Below are positions 8,743 through 18,039 of a DNA stretch of 47,277 bases, piece after piece. The DNA is from an uncultured Bacilli bacterium (GTDB lineage: Bacteria > Bacillota_I > Bacilli_A > RFN20 > CAG-449). The notes under the pieces were generated by a model. That model saw only the letters and a program-made list of their open reading frames with translations. It had not been told where the DNA came from and did not search any database. The position numbers were made by a program, and so were the translations under genes. Location of the stretch: NCBI GenBank assembly GCA_947629415.1, contig CANRDP010000010.1, forward strand, positions 1 to 47,277, read 5' to 3'. Numbering within the stretch: position 1 is the stretch's first letter; each line of letters opens with the position of its first letter.

Positions 8743-9319
8743 TTTTTAAAGCGTCTCCAATAGCACCACCGGGATGGTTCTTTTTAAAATCTTTTAAAGT
8801 GATACCTAACTTATCTGCTAGTTGTAAAGATAATCCTTGCAAAAGAATTAAAAAAGTTGTCGTTGAATTGTTAGGAACGATATTCCAATTATCTCCTTCA
8901 TCGCGAAGATATAAGTCAAATGAATGATCTAAAACTTTAGATAATTGACTATCTTTATTAAAAGTTACTGCCCAAGTACTTATATTTTTACGTTGCTTTA
9001 AATAGTTTGCCAACAATATTGATTCCGCGGTATTACCACTTTTGGATAATACAAAAATTAAATCATTTTCTTTAATAATACCTAAATCTCCATGTACGGC
9101 AGTATTGGTATGTAAGAAATTGGCATTTATACCTAAAGAATTTAATGTACCAACAATCTTTTCACAGATGGGAACGTTTTTACCTAATCCAGAAAAAATA
9201 AGTTTTCCACCTTTTTTTACTGTCCTATAACATTCTTCTAGTAATTGATTAAATAAATTTTCATCAATAGAGTCTAATGATTCAGTAATAGTTTTTAATT
9301 TATCATCAAAATATTTCAT
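8735..9319 (-). CDS. SIS-domain sugar-phosphate isomerase, KdsD/GutQ-like
   Basis: Cytoplasmic 194-residue SIS protein. The phosphate-binding loop is FSGLGKNVPICEKI (42-55), followed by AVHGDLG and VLSKSGNTAES, and it ends with HPGGAIGDAL, the signature of KdsD/KpsF/GutQ arabinose-5-phosphate isomerases. It lacks the C-terminal CBS pair of KdsD, as GutQ-like capsule versions often do. It would interconvert a ketose phosphate and an aldose phosphate. One base separates it from the upstream nucleotidyltransferase-kinase, and 8 bases overlap the downstream HAD gene. Gram-positive bacteria do not make KDO, so another pentose or hexose phosphate is likely the product. Confidence 0.82.
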   Translation of the reverse strand: MKYFDDKLKTITESLDSIDENLFNQLLEECYRTVKKGGKLIFSGLGKNVPICEKIVGTLNSLGINANFLHTNTAVHGDLGIIKENDLIFVLSKSGNTAESILLANYLKQRKNISTWAVTFNKDSQLSKVLDHSFDLYLRDEGDNWNIVPNNSTTTFLILLQGLSLQLADKLGITLKDFKKNHPGGAIGDALKNV

Positions 9320-9320
9320 C

Positions 9321-10829
9321 TTAGTTTTCCTCCATAAATCGATTTAAATAAAATAATCCATTATAAAATGCTCCGCAAATGGAATCATAATCTTCCCAAG
9401 CATAAGTACTTAATGATAACCATATTATCGCGTGTAGCAGCTCAATTTTATCAATATTACAATTCGGAATCAATGATAGATAATAATTTGTGAGATAATC
9501 ATATCCGGAACTTTCTATTGTTAAATTTACTCGATCTTCTAAAATATCTAAAATAAATCTTTTATTATTAAATTGATCATAATTTCCCTGGATGGAATAA
9601 TATAATTTTGCCCAATCATAATATTCATCACCATATAAAATAACATCACCAAAATATCCCCTCGGATCAATAAAGGTGATATTTAATTTATCATCAATCA
9701 AAGAATTAGAAAATGTACAATCGCCATGAATTAAGGTAAAGTTCGTATTATAAAGATATTTTTCTATGACTTTTTTCAACTTATCTTTATAGAAAAATAT
9801 ATTTTTGCATGCTTTATTATTTATAATAATTTCTTTTTGATCAGCAAAAGGTATCATGTTTCGTACTTTATTGATTCTATCCATGGTCTTAGCATAATAA
9901 TTTTCTTGTAAAGCAAAATAATCTGTTTCACATTGGCCTAAAGAATGCAATTCTAATAAAGCCTCAACAAAATTTTTAATTACTTTCTTTTTTTGCTCAT
10001 CAGTTAGAGGAACTTTAAAAATATTTGAACCTTTAATTTTTTCCATAATAAGAGGTTCATAAGAATAAATCTTAGGAATTCTTTTATATCCTAAATTTGT
10101 TAATTCTTTATACCAATTTTTTTCATGAATAGCAATTTGCTCCCCTTGCTTTGTGATAGCTTTTTTAATAATTCTGTCATCTTTAACTTCAATAGAATTA
10201 AAAGGTCTACAAACATTATCTTTTTTTTGAGCATCGTAAGCTAATAATGTACCGACTTCTACAACATCTTGAAGAACAAAGGATTTCGGCTTTATATTCT
10301 TCTCTTTTAACCATCTTACAAATTCTCCACTTTCCGGGACATCTTCAATAACTTTTTTATTTGCAAAAATAAAACAACCTGCGACTCCGTTTGTTTCTGT
10401 AGAGTGTTCTTCAAATAATCCGTTTTCATATCTCCATCTACACGGGAAAGTATTACTTACTCCTACATAGTTATCTTCTTTTTCTGGTAAGACAAAGTTT
10501 TCTTTAATAACTAAATCTGACCAAATTAACATAAAAGCATGATTATTTGGAATAATATTCAAAGCTTTTTTAATTCCGGCACATGTACCTTTTTCAGACG
10601 CATTTACAATAATATAATCTGCCGGAGAAAAAACCTCTAAATACTCTTCCATTACTTCATGTTTATAATCCGCAATAATGATAAATTTTTTATCTTTAAA
10701 ATGATTCATTAAATGAAATATCATTGGTAAATTATTAACAGGAACAATTCCTTTAGGTTTATTATGCGTTAAGTGCCCTAATCTAGTTCCTAAGCCACCA
10801 GCTTGAATAATAATATATTTCACGTTCAT
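9321..10829 (-). CDS. Nucleotidyltransferase fused to choline-kinase-like kinase
   Basis: A 502-residue fusion. Residues 1-230 are a sugar-nucleotidyltransferase-type domain: QAGGLGTRLG at 9-18, NKPKGIVPVNNLPM with the conserved PK, and LIWSDLV as the metal-binding Asp. Residues ~235-502 are an APH/choline-kinase fold: LIMEKIKGSN near 265, then HGDCTFSN with His368, Asp370 and Asn375, and FIDPRG with Asp388. It resembles LicC and LicA joined in one chain, so it may both phosphorylate and nucleotide-activate a small alcohol, amino alcohol or sugar. It heads the isomerase-phosphatase operon, with ribosome-binding site AAGGAG. No LicD-type transferase is visible nearby. The fold assignment is firm; the substrate is unknown. 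Confidence 0.8.
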   Translation of the reverse strand: MNVKYIIIQAGGLGTRLGHLTHNKPKGIVPVNNLPMIFHLMNHFKDKKFIIIADYKHEVMEEYLEVFSPADYIIVNASEKGTCAGIKKALNIIPNNHAFMLIWSDLVIKENFVLPEKEDNYVGVSNTFPCRWRYENGLFEEHSTETNGVAGCFIFANKKVIEDVPESGEFVRWLKEKNIKPKSFVLQDVVEVGTLLAYDAQKKDNVCRPFNSIEVKDDRIIKKAITKQGEQIAIHEKNWYKELTNLGYKRIPKIYSYEPLIMEKIKGSNIFKVPLTDEQKKKVIKNFVEALLELHSLGQCETDYFALQENYYAKTMDRINKVRNMIPFADQKEIIINNKACKNIFFYKDKLKKVIEKYLYNTNFTLIHGDCTFSNSLIDDKLNITFIDPRGYFGDVILYGDEYYDWAKLYYSIQGNYDQFNNKRFILDILEDRVNLTIESSGYDYLTNYYLSLIPNCNIDKIELLHAIIWLSLSTYAWEDYDSICGAFYNGLFYLNRFMEEN

Positions 10830-10883
10830 TTTAAATTCTCCTTGATTTTTTTTTCAATATCATTTTTATAATATAAATATGGG

Positions 10884-10941
10884 CTTTCAAATTAAAGACT
10901 TCCTTTAAGTCTTTATTATTATAGAAAAACAAATTTGAAAG
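10884..10941. repeat. Nested inverted repeats in a divergent promoter region
   Basis: The outer arms CTTTCAAATT (10884-10893) and AATTTGAAAG (10932-10941) are perfect. Directly inside is a hairpin, AAAGACTT (10894-10901) and AAGTCTTT (10907-10914) with a 5-base loop. A third small inverted repeat, TTAGTT-GCT-AACTAA, lies at 10958-10972. The region separates two divergent genes, so these may be operators or a structured leader. Confidence 0.45.
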
Positions 10942-11061
10942 TTCAAGTTAAAGGAAATTAGTTGCTAACTAATTACTAACATAAAATTGCTAGAATTATG
11001 TATAATTCAATATTTTTAATTTTAGTATTAAAAGTCGATTAAAAATGGAAGGAAGTTAGTT

Positions 11062-11982
11062 ATGGTCAAAGATTTTTCCATATTTTTAAAAAAAGCAATG
11101 AATAAACTAAGTCAATTTTATCATCGCTTTTTTTCTATGTTTTATTTAAAAAAACAGATGAGGCAAAATCCTAATGCTTGCTTAGCTTTTATTACTGAAC
11201 AAGGAATAGGAGATTTTATAATTTCTATAGCATATTTGAAGTCTTTTAAAGAACAAGCAAATAAAAAAATAATTTTATATATTAATGATTCTAATAGTCT
11301 AAGATATTTAGTTAATTTCTATCAAAGTTATGATGAAGTAAAATATTTGAAGATGAAAAAAATGAAAAAATTAAATAGAGCCGGATTATGTATGAAAAAA
11401 TGGTCATGGTATGAAAAATATCATGATCAAAAAAAAATGATTATGATTGGTCCTTGGCTATATGTTAACGAAGGTTTATTGTATTTTAAAAAATTAAATT
11501 GTTTAGATTTATTTGCAGATACAGTATTTAGATTTGAAGATACATATGAAATTGATTATCCAAAATTAAAATTTAAAACATTTACTGATAATAAAAAGGT
11601 GTTATTTAATATTTCATCTTACAGTTCAAAAATATCTAACGATTTATTTTTTCCAATAGTTGAATATTTTCAATCATTGGGATATGAAATCTATACAAAC
11701 TGTATAAGTGAGAATTCATTTTGTCTACCTAATACCAAACCTTATATTGCGTCCATAAATGATTTAATTGAAAATATAAAACAATTTGAATATATTATTT
11801 CCGTCCGATCTGGAATATTAGATCTTTTAGCTTCATCAAAAGTAAAACAAATCGTTATTTATGAAAATCATAGATTTATAAATTTATATTCATTAAAAAT
11901 GTGGAAGTGCATGGATGTATTAGAAATGCTTTCAACAGAACCAAAAATGATGGAAAAAATAAAATCTTTTACAAGCATTTAA
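11062..11982 (+). CDS. GT9-like (heptosyltransferase-type) glycosyltransferase
   Basis: A 306-residue GT-B protein. EQGIGDFIISIAYLKSF at about 45-61 is the GT9 N-terminal donor-loop motif (GxGD). The C-terminal YIISVRSGILDLLAS corresponds to the conserved nucleotide-sugar site of ADP-heptose heptosyltransferases. The segment between them is short, so the protein is smaller than typical GT9 members (~340 aa). GGAAGG precedes the ATG. It is a single plus-strand gene between two minus-strand blocks. Because the same locus makes GDP-heptose precursors (GmhA, HddA, HddC-GmhB), it is a candidate heptosyltransferase; that link is inferred. Confidence 0.65.
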   Translation: MVKDFSIFLKKAMNKLSQFYHRFFSMFYLKKQMRQNPNACLAFITEQGIGDFIISIAYLKSFKEQANKKIILYINDSNSLRYLVNFYQSYDEVKYLKMKKMKKLNRAGLCMKKWSWYEKYHDQKKMIMIGPWLYVNEGLLYFKKLNCLDLFADTVFRFEDTYEIDYPKLKFKTFTDNKKVLFNISSYSSKISNDLFFPIVEYFQSLGYEIYTNCISENSFCLPNTKPYIASINDLIENIKQFEYIISVRSGILDLLASSKVKQIVIYENHRFINLYSLKMWKCMDVLEMLSTEPKMMEKIKSFTSI

Positions 11983-12488
11983 AAATGATATTATGCAAAA
12001 ATACCGAAATTAATAGTTTTATAAAATAGAAAGATTAGAAGTATTGTATAACTAAAATATTAGAATTAAAGAAACCAATTTGAACCACTGAAGCTATCCA
12101 TGCTCTAAATTACATGTAATAAATCAAAAATCTGCAACTTAAGATGTTACTTGGTCTTTATTTTAGATTTTAATAAATGTGATAAACTTTTTTATTCTAT
12201 ATCTATTAAAAACTTAATATGCACTTTTCGATATTAGTAATTACTGTTAATTAATAATTTCTATTATTTTCCTTATTTTAAAAGAAAAAATTTTGATTAG
12301 ATTAGCAAAGATGGCACTAAAAAATGATAGTGTTGATGTGATGTCGAAGGTAAATTTTGAATTCTTACTTAATTTTACGTACAAAGTGTAGCAGCGATAT
12401 ATTGAAAATTTTCTCTCATTTGGCCGAAAATAAACAAATTTTGAAGCTTTTTTGCAAATGAATATTTAACATTCGCAAGTCAAATAAT
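11983..12488. other. Gene-free region holding repeat copy A
   Basis: No intact gene. It contains copy A of the direct repeat (12123-12220). A short open stretch on the plus strand around 12296-12390 encodes about 30 residues before a stop and may be a decayed gene; I cannot assign it. A 9-bp inverted repeat near 12450-12478 follows the stop of the minus-strand SGNH gene but has no T-tract. Confidence 0.4.
12123..12220 (+). repeat. Imperfect direct repeat, copy A
   Basis: About 75-100 bp that align by eye at roughly 75-80% with copy B at 18040-18142, in the same orientation. Shared blocks include ATCAAAAAT, TTAAGAT, GTCTTTATTTT and AATGTGAT. The two copies bracket the O-acylation module. They may be remnants of an insertion sequence or a shared intergenic element used in homologous exchange of the cassette. 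Confidence 0.6.
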
Positions 12489-13946
12489 TTAATAACTTTT
12501 TAACCTTTCTCGGTCCATAGCTCCCCAAAAGTAATTGGGCAAGTATTTACTTGCATAAACTTCTTCCGGTAAGTAAAACGAACAATTATCCGCACCATCC
12601 AATACATCTTTTGCCGGGTGATAAGAATCTGGATCATATGATGTGATATAGATACCTTCCAGCGAATAACAACCGCGAAATGCTCCCGTTTCGACAGTAT
12701 TTACATTTACACCGAAAGTTATTTTTTTGATATTCGTATTGCCGGCAAAAACATTAGCACCAATCTCTGTCACAGGAATCCCGGCTATCATATCCGGTAT
12801 TTCTATTTCAGAAAGAGCAGCACCATTCGTTGTGAGACCATCTATTCTCCATACTCTTTTTCCGTTGTAGGCTGAATGTAGCGTCAGATTGAATAGTTCT
12901 GCCGCTTTCGCAAATTCGGCCGAGACTCCACTTTCACCATCGGGATTGTTAGGAATAAGAGGCATATTGGGAATTTCAATCGTAACTGGTGTAAAATCTT
13001 CGGTTGCCGCCTTTATATCAAGTGCAAGTCGTCGTGTATAATATATTGCACCGCTGGCGTTTAAATGAAAATTGCTATCATAAAACCATCCGCTTTCCAT
13101 GATGCGACTTTCCGGATTTCCTAAAACATCAAAATCAAGTTTTTCGCGTAAATAATTATAATAGTCTGTTATCTTTTCTTTTGTTGTTCCGCTTTCAAGT
13201 GCTGAACCATTCATGGGGCAAAATGAAAAGAATACTGTTGCTCCGCGATCTTGCAGTTTTTTTGCATAAGTATTTATATAATCTATAAAATCATCATCAA
13301 TTACATCGTGTGAAAAGGAAATCGGTGTAGAAACATCATATCCTTCAGACATTTCGTTATATTCTCTTTTATCATAGCAAATGTCGCCAAAGGAGTTGAA
13401 AGAATGTACATTATATACGCCATCAGGTTGTGGTTTTACGCCTGAAGAAAATGCTTTGAATTTTCCACTGACAAAAGGTAAAAAACCCGAGACTAAATTT
13501 TCAATATTATCAAACGGAATTTTACTGAGTACATCAAAATTTCCGTCTGCAGAATACCAAACGGCTTCGCCATTAAAATAATTTGAAAGAGATTGGTTAT
13601 TTTGTTCGGGTGCAATAATGACAATGTCCCCTTCATGAATTGCATCCTCTGCTGTATCGAGCATGTATTTTGTGCCTAGATTGGCATACAAACCATAATT
13701 TACAACAGAATAGCCTAGTTCCTTCTCTAAAAGGTCACTTCTTAAACCGAAAGCCGTACTTGATCCGCCTATCATGACTGCCTTTTTGCCACGGATGCCA
13801 TAAAGTCTGTCATATTTTATTTTCATTCCACCATAAAACGACTGATCATATTGTGATGGTACAGCAAATGCAACTGCTATAAGCGTAAACGGCACCGATA
13901 TCAGTGCAAATAATATAATGATAATGGATAATATTTTTTTCTTCAT
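12489..13946 (-). CDS. SGNH-type acyl-transfer protein with C-terminal LRR_5 domain
   Basis: A 485-residue protein with an N-terminal membrane anchor (about residues 4-30), so the rest should be extracellular. The SGNH hydrolase-like domain starts with GGSS (60-63, nucleophile Ser) and closes with DSNFHLN. Partners of MBOAT proteins (AlgJ, PatB, DltD types) carry this domain to complete O-acyl transfer to polysaccharide. From about 380 to 450 there are BspA-type leucine-rich repeats (IPVTEIGANVF, then VNTVETGAFRGC). Nine bases separate it from the MBOAT gene. The domain order (SGNH then LRR) is the reverse of the other SGNH protein in the module. The GC content looks higher than in flanking genes, suggesting separate acquisition. 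Confidence 0.78.
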   Translation of the reverse strand: MKKKILSIIIILFALISVPFTLIAVAFAVPSQYDQSFYGGMKIKYDRLYGIRGKKAVMIGGSSTAFGLRSDLLEKELGYSVVNYGLYANLGTKYMLDTAEDAIHEGDIVIIAPEQNNQSLSNYFNGEAVWYSADGNFDVLSKIPFDNIENLVSGFLPFVSGKFKAFSSGVKPQPDGVYNVHSFNSFGDICYDKREYNEMSEGYDVSTPISFSHDVIDDDFIDYINTYAKKLQDRGATVFFSFCPMNGSALESGTTKEKITDYYNYLREKLDFDVLGNPESRIMESGWFYDSNFHLNASGAIYYTRRLALDIKAATEDFTPVTIEIPNMPLIPNNPDGESGVSAEFAKAAELFNLTLHSAYNGKRVWRIDGLTTNGAALSEIEIPDMIAGIPVTEIGANVFAGNTNIKKITFGVNVNTVETGAFRGCYSLEGIYITSYDPDSYHPAKDVLDGADNCSFYLPEEVYASKYLPNYFWGAMDRERLKSY

Positions 13947-13955
13947 AATGTTTAC

Positions 13956-15425
13956 CTAAAATTGAAAATAAATGAAGGAGCTTTCCTCTCCCGAGACGGC
14001 AAGTGCAATCCATGCAACCGTAATAGCTGCCAAGAAAAAGAGATAAGTAGCTTTGCGTCGTGTACTCGTCGCAGTATTGTTATCGGAAGATGGTTCATAA
14101 TGTATGATTTTTGCCAAAAGTGCAAGTACAAAACACGATAAAGCAATACGAATAACACCCATCATATTAAGACCCATTGCAGAAAGAGCTGCTCGGGTTT
14201 GTGACCAATCCGTAAATATTTTTGTTATTATCGTTCCACAGTCGGCAAGTGTATTTCCACGGAAAAAGATCCAAGCAAAACAGACAAGTGCAAATGTCAC
14301 GGTTCGTCTAAAAAAAGTCAAAGCAACATTATCTTCGGGTAACTTAAAAGAATATTTTGTGGCAAGTTTATTTAAGGCAATCCCCTTCAACTTGCCTATA
14401 ATTTGATATATTCCATGGATGGCTCCCCAAACGACAAAAGTCAAAGCTGCGCCATGCCACAATCCGCTCAACAAAAACACAATCATAACGTTCATTGCCC
14501 AACGCCATATTTTGCATCTATTACCACCGAGAGGGATATATACATAGTCTGTAAACCAACTTGTAAGGGAAATGTGCCATCTTCGCCAGAAATCTTTTAT
14601 ACTAACGGCAAGATATGGTTCATTGAAATTATCTCTCAATTTGATTCCCATCGTTCGAGCAGTTCCAATAGCAATGTCAGTATAACCCGAAAAATCACAA
14701 TAAATTTGTATAGCAAATAAAACTGTAGCAAGAATTGCCGTTACACCATTTGCAGTCTCAAGATTATTATAGACAGCGTTCACATAGCAAGCCACGCCGT
14801 CAGCAATTACCACTTTTTTGAAAAAACCAACCACCATAATTCTGAGCCCTGTACAGAAGTCGTCCATGTTGAACGTTCTTTCTGCTTTCAATTGAGGCAG
14901 AAGATTGTCTGGTCTTTCTATAGGCCCCGCCACTAGTTGTGGAAAATAGACGACAAATAGTGCGTAATAACCAAGATGTTTTTCCGCTTTAATTCTTCCT
15001 CTATATACATCAATCACATATGAAAGTGTTTGAAAGGTATAAAAGGAAATACCTACTGGTAAAAGAAGGCTGAAGGTAAACTGTGGAAGACCGGCATTGA
15101 ATAAATTAAAGAAATCAATTGTAAGATTAACTGCAAATGTAAAATATTTGAAGAAAAACAGAGTGCCGAGACAACAAACGAGAGTAAGAACCAGTAGAGT
15201 CTTTTTAATGTTTTTCCGCTCTCCGTATTTTTCCATGAATAGTCCCGAAAAATAAGATACTAATGTAGTAAATAAAATTAGAAAAATGAGCCAAGCATTC
15301 CAGCTCATGTAGAAAAGATAACTTGCAATAAGCAACATTATCCAACGAAATTTGGAGGGAAGCACCCAATATAATAGCAATACGATAGGTAGAAATATAA
15401 GGAATGTAACTGAGTTGAAATTCAT
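13956..15425 (-). CDS. MBOAT-family polysaccharide O-acyltransferase (AlgI/DltB/PatA type)
   Basis: Multispanning membrane acyltransferase (489 aa, about 10-12 hydrophobic segments). It carries the MBOAT hallmarks: DFWRRWHISLTSWFTDYVYIPLGG around the middle, and SGLWHGAALTFVVWG containing the invariant catalytic His. It should pass acyl groups, usually acetyl from cytoplasmic acetyl-CoA, across the membrane to the SGNH partner proteins, which place them on the capsule. It overlaps the upstream small membrane protein by ATGA, so it is translationally coupled. There is no dltA/dltC nearby, so D-alanylation is unlikely and polysaccharide O-acetylation is favoured. Confidence 0.93.
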   Translation of the reverse strand: MNFNSVTFLIFLPIVLLLYWVLPSKFRWIMLLIASYLFYMSWNAWLIFLILFTTLVSYFSGLFMEKYGERKNIKKTLLVLTLVCCLGTLFFFKYFTFAVNLTIDFFNLFNAGLPQFTFSLLLPVGISFYTFQTLSYVIDVYRGRIKAEKHLGYYALFVVYFPQLVAGPIERPDNLLPQLKAERTFNMDDFCTGLRIMVVGFFKKVVIADGVACYVNAVYNNLETANGVTAILATVLFAIQIYCDFSGYTDIAIGTARTMGIKLRDNFNEPYLAVSIKDFWRRWHISLTSWFTDYVYIPLGGNRCKIWRWAMNVMIVFLLSGLWHGAALTFVVWGAIHGIYQIIGKLKGIALNKLATKYSFKLPEDNVALTFFRRTVTFALVCFAWIFFRGNTLADCGTIITKIFTDWSQTRAALSAMGLNMMGVIRIALSCFVLALLAKIIHYEPSSDNNTATSTRRKATYLFFLAAITVAWIALAVSGEESSFIYFQF

Positions 15426-15868
15426 TGTTCTTCCTCCCTTTTACTATTTGAATCTTGCGGTATAGTCGAAATTATTGTTGTTTCAAGCTCATTTTCTACT
15501 TCCTTTTTGTAATTTTGAATTGCGGTTTCGTCTTTACTTAAAAGCTTGGCTTTATGTGTGAAATTATCAGCGTAACTACTATCATGAGATTCTTGTTCGT
15601 CTCTTTTCTTATGGTTTTCATTTTCGTTATGTGGTAGAAATGTTAGTGCCGAAAATGCGGCTAAGACCAAAATAAAAATTAACACCTCATAAAGATTGGC
15701 ACCAAGAAGCAGAGCATATGTAATACAAAATATTGCTAACACTGCTCCACATATAGAAACCATTGCGGAAACAATTTTATGTGGCACAAAATAAGCCGTG
15801 ATTGTGCAGAAAAGCGCAATCAGTCCAACAAAGAACAATAATGAATTTGTAAAAAATACACTTCCCAT
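15422..15868 (-). CDS. Small membrane protein of the O-acylation operon
   Basis: A 148-residue protein with about three hydrophobic segments in the first 80 residues, followed by a charged, Glu/Lys-rich tail (about 82-148) likely to be cytoplasmic. I do not recognise a family. It lies 2 bases after the lipoprotein gene and overlaps the MBOAT start by 4 bases, so it is surely expressed with the acylation machinery. It could be a partner or scaffold of the MBOAT protein. Confidence 0.65.
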   Translation of the reverse strand: MGSVFFTNSLLFFVGLIALFCTITAYFVPHKIVSAMVSICGAVLAIFCITYALLLGANLYEVLIFILVLAAFSALTFLPHNENENHKKRDEQESHDSSYADNFTHKAKLLSKDETAIQNYKKEVENELETTIISTIPQDSNSKREEEQ

Positions 15869-15870
15869 AA

Positions 15871-17732
15871 TTAATTCAACTCTTCAAGATAAGGTTTTAT
15901 TGCCTCTAATACTTTACTCGTATGCCCAATGCGCTGTGTGCGACCAAGGTGATAATCGCTATTACAAAACATTTCACTAGGATAAACTGAATCAAGTTGA
16001 GAAAGTAATACAGTAACGGGATAGGCTTGCAAGACTCTTTTAACATACTCGGTATAGCGAGTACAAGCTTCTTCCAATTCACTTTCTGAAGAATAGGTTT
16101 GTAATAGTTTAGATTGGTTCATTGTTGGAAAAGCAAAAAATGCCTTAATTCCTTTTTTAGCAAGAGGCTCGTATATTTTTTCTCCTGCTAAATAACATAT
16201 AGAATCTTCCTCATCTGCCCATTCAAGATTAAAATTGTTATCAGAATTCCAACTATAATCTTTAAAACCACTACACTCTCCAACGGCTACTGTTCCGTAA
16301 TCGTTTAAATAATCATTGTAATCACTATAACTTTTTTTCTGACCTTGTGAAAGGGCATCGTATTTATTTACAGTAAAATCATGATAAGTATCTATAAATG
16401 AGCAGTAATCGTTGATTTTTAAATATTTTAACAATGACCAATCACTTTCAAACATATAAAAAAGAATTTGCATGTAAAGTTTATCAATAAAAATAGCTTC
16501 ACATTCGGTTAAAGCAGAAGTTCCTATTAGTGCAGAAATTGATCCCCAATTTCTTTCAGGTGCATGTAAATAAAGGTCATCGTTACCAAGGAAATTAATC
16601 ATTAAATCTTTCCAGAAAATTGCAGGAATTCCTGCCATTAGGCCAAAATTAAACATTTTATAATCACTAAAAATTTCATTTCCAGTATCGGTATCAAAGC
16701 CATACATGACATTTGATCCTCCTGTAACAACAAGTTTCTTGCCTTGATACATTGAAAGACGATTTAATATATCGGCCTTTTTTGCTGCATCTTGATTCAT
16801 ATACACAGGATCCAAAATTGCATTAACGTGTAAAGTAGTAAAGTTTTTACAACCGCAAAAACTCATATCACTTATTTCAGCTATATTATCTGACATATAA
16901 AAATCTGTCAAAGTTTTACAGTTTTTAAAGGCTTCATTTTCTATCGTCGTCACTGTGGATGGAATATAAAAGCTCTTTGCCTTACAATTTTCAAATGCAT
17001 TGGCACATATCGTAGTGATGTCGTTGCCATTTATTCTACGCGGAATCACAACTTCCTCTTCAGTGCCTATATAATCGATTATTTTATCATCTTGTGCAAT
17101 GAATAAAGAAGTATCGGAATAATCTTTCCACACAGCCGAAAGAAATACCGATCCTTCACTTGAAACTTCAACTCTACTGCCAAGACCAATATATTCTCCG
17201 TCTTCGGTTTCCCAACCCACAAGCATTTTATCTGTTTCATCTAAAATATAACCGCGCTCTCTTAAATTTCGTTCCGTGAACGTGTTTGCTTTTGGATGAT
17301 GTTCGATTAATTCCGTACAATCTTGATAGATTGGATCGCTGTCTCCTAGATAATAATATATTGAATACATATAATCAGGTGCTTCTGTTGTATTGAGTTG
17401 AACCACACAACTATATTCAATATTTTTAAATTTTACTTCGTTTAATGAACGTGACTTAGGAATTATTTCACACTTGTCGCCGAATGATCCAGACACGATA
17501 AAACCATCATCTACAGTCACGTTAAAAGTAACCTCAAGATCGTTGTATGAATTGATTATTACCTTATTATCACCAATTACGTGATAATGCTCACCATTCA
17601 TGAGCGTGACCGTAATATTAGATTTTGTATTTATAACCCCCCCCGTTTATTTGATTCACATGCGGAAACAAAAATCATGCATAGTGCAACATACGGAATA
17701 AATAAAGGTTTTAAATTTTTCAATAATTTCAT
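15871..17732 (-). CDS. Phase-variable LRR_5-SGNH lipoprotein, currently frameshifted
   Basis: The main frame starts visibly at 17601 (576 aa) but has no ribosome-binding site or signal peptide there. Upstream, an ATG at 17732 preceded by AAAGGA encodes a lipoprotein signal peptide starting MKLLKNLK, with lipobox VSAC (Cys25). After codon 30 it runs into a G8 tract and stops (TTA TAA). Adding one G (or removing two) joins the frames into a 620-residue lipoprotein. Downstream domains, in ORF-17601 numbering: an InlB-type repeat near 115-160, BspA-like leucine-rich repeats at ~186-260, and an SGNH domain from ~285 with GGSN at the start and NSDYHLG at the end. It is the first gene of the O-acylation operon. 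As assembled, the gene is in the OFF state. Confidence 0.85.
17637..17644 (-). repeat. Poly-G8 contingency tract inside the lipoprotein gene
   Basis: Eight C on the plus strand, read as eight G in the minus-strand gene, directly after the codons for SNK of the mature lipoprotein N-terminus. With eight G the signal-peptide frame ends at TAA; with nine it continues into the LRR-SGNH frame. Long G runs are very rare in such AT-rich DNA and are prone to slipped-strand mispairing. Confidence 0.9.
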
Positions 17733-17954
17733 AATGTGCTTTTCCTTTGACACTTTCATTTACATTTGATGTTTATTCTGTTTCCAAAAAAATGCAAAAA
17801 TAAAGGGAGTCCAATCATAGAACATCTATTTTGAGTATCCCATAATAGGCATGTCGAAGTCATTTTATCGCAGTTATAAAGAATTTGCAAACGCTTTATC
17901 GCGAAATTAGTAATTACGTTAGTTATAGTTAAAATTTTCACTTTTCTCTCCCTT

Positions 17955-17960
17955 ATTATA
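17955..17960 (-). promoter_or_regulatory. Candidate -10 of the O-acylation operon promoter
   Basis: TATAAT on the minus strand, with a poor -35 (TTATTG at 18 bp or TTGAAT at 15 bp). It would give a leader of about 215 bases before the lipoprotein ATG. Only the -10 is convincing. Confidence 0.45.
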
Positions 17961-18039
17961 AAAGATAAATAATATATTCAATAAGATATCTTCTATCATT
18001 GTTACCATTCTTATTAATAATATAATTCATTAAGCACAC

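Noticed and set aside
17756-17941. A 61-codon frame with GTG start upstream of the phase-variable lipoprotein
   Set aside because: It has a GGGAG site and a TATAAT upstream, but the protein has no recognisable feature; kept only as a note in the region description.
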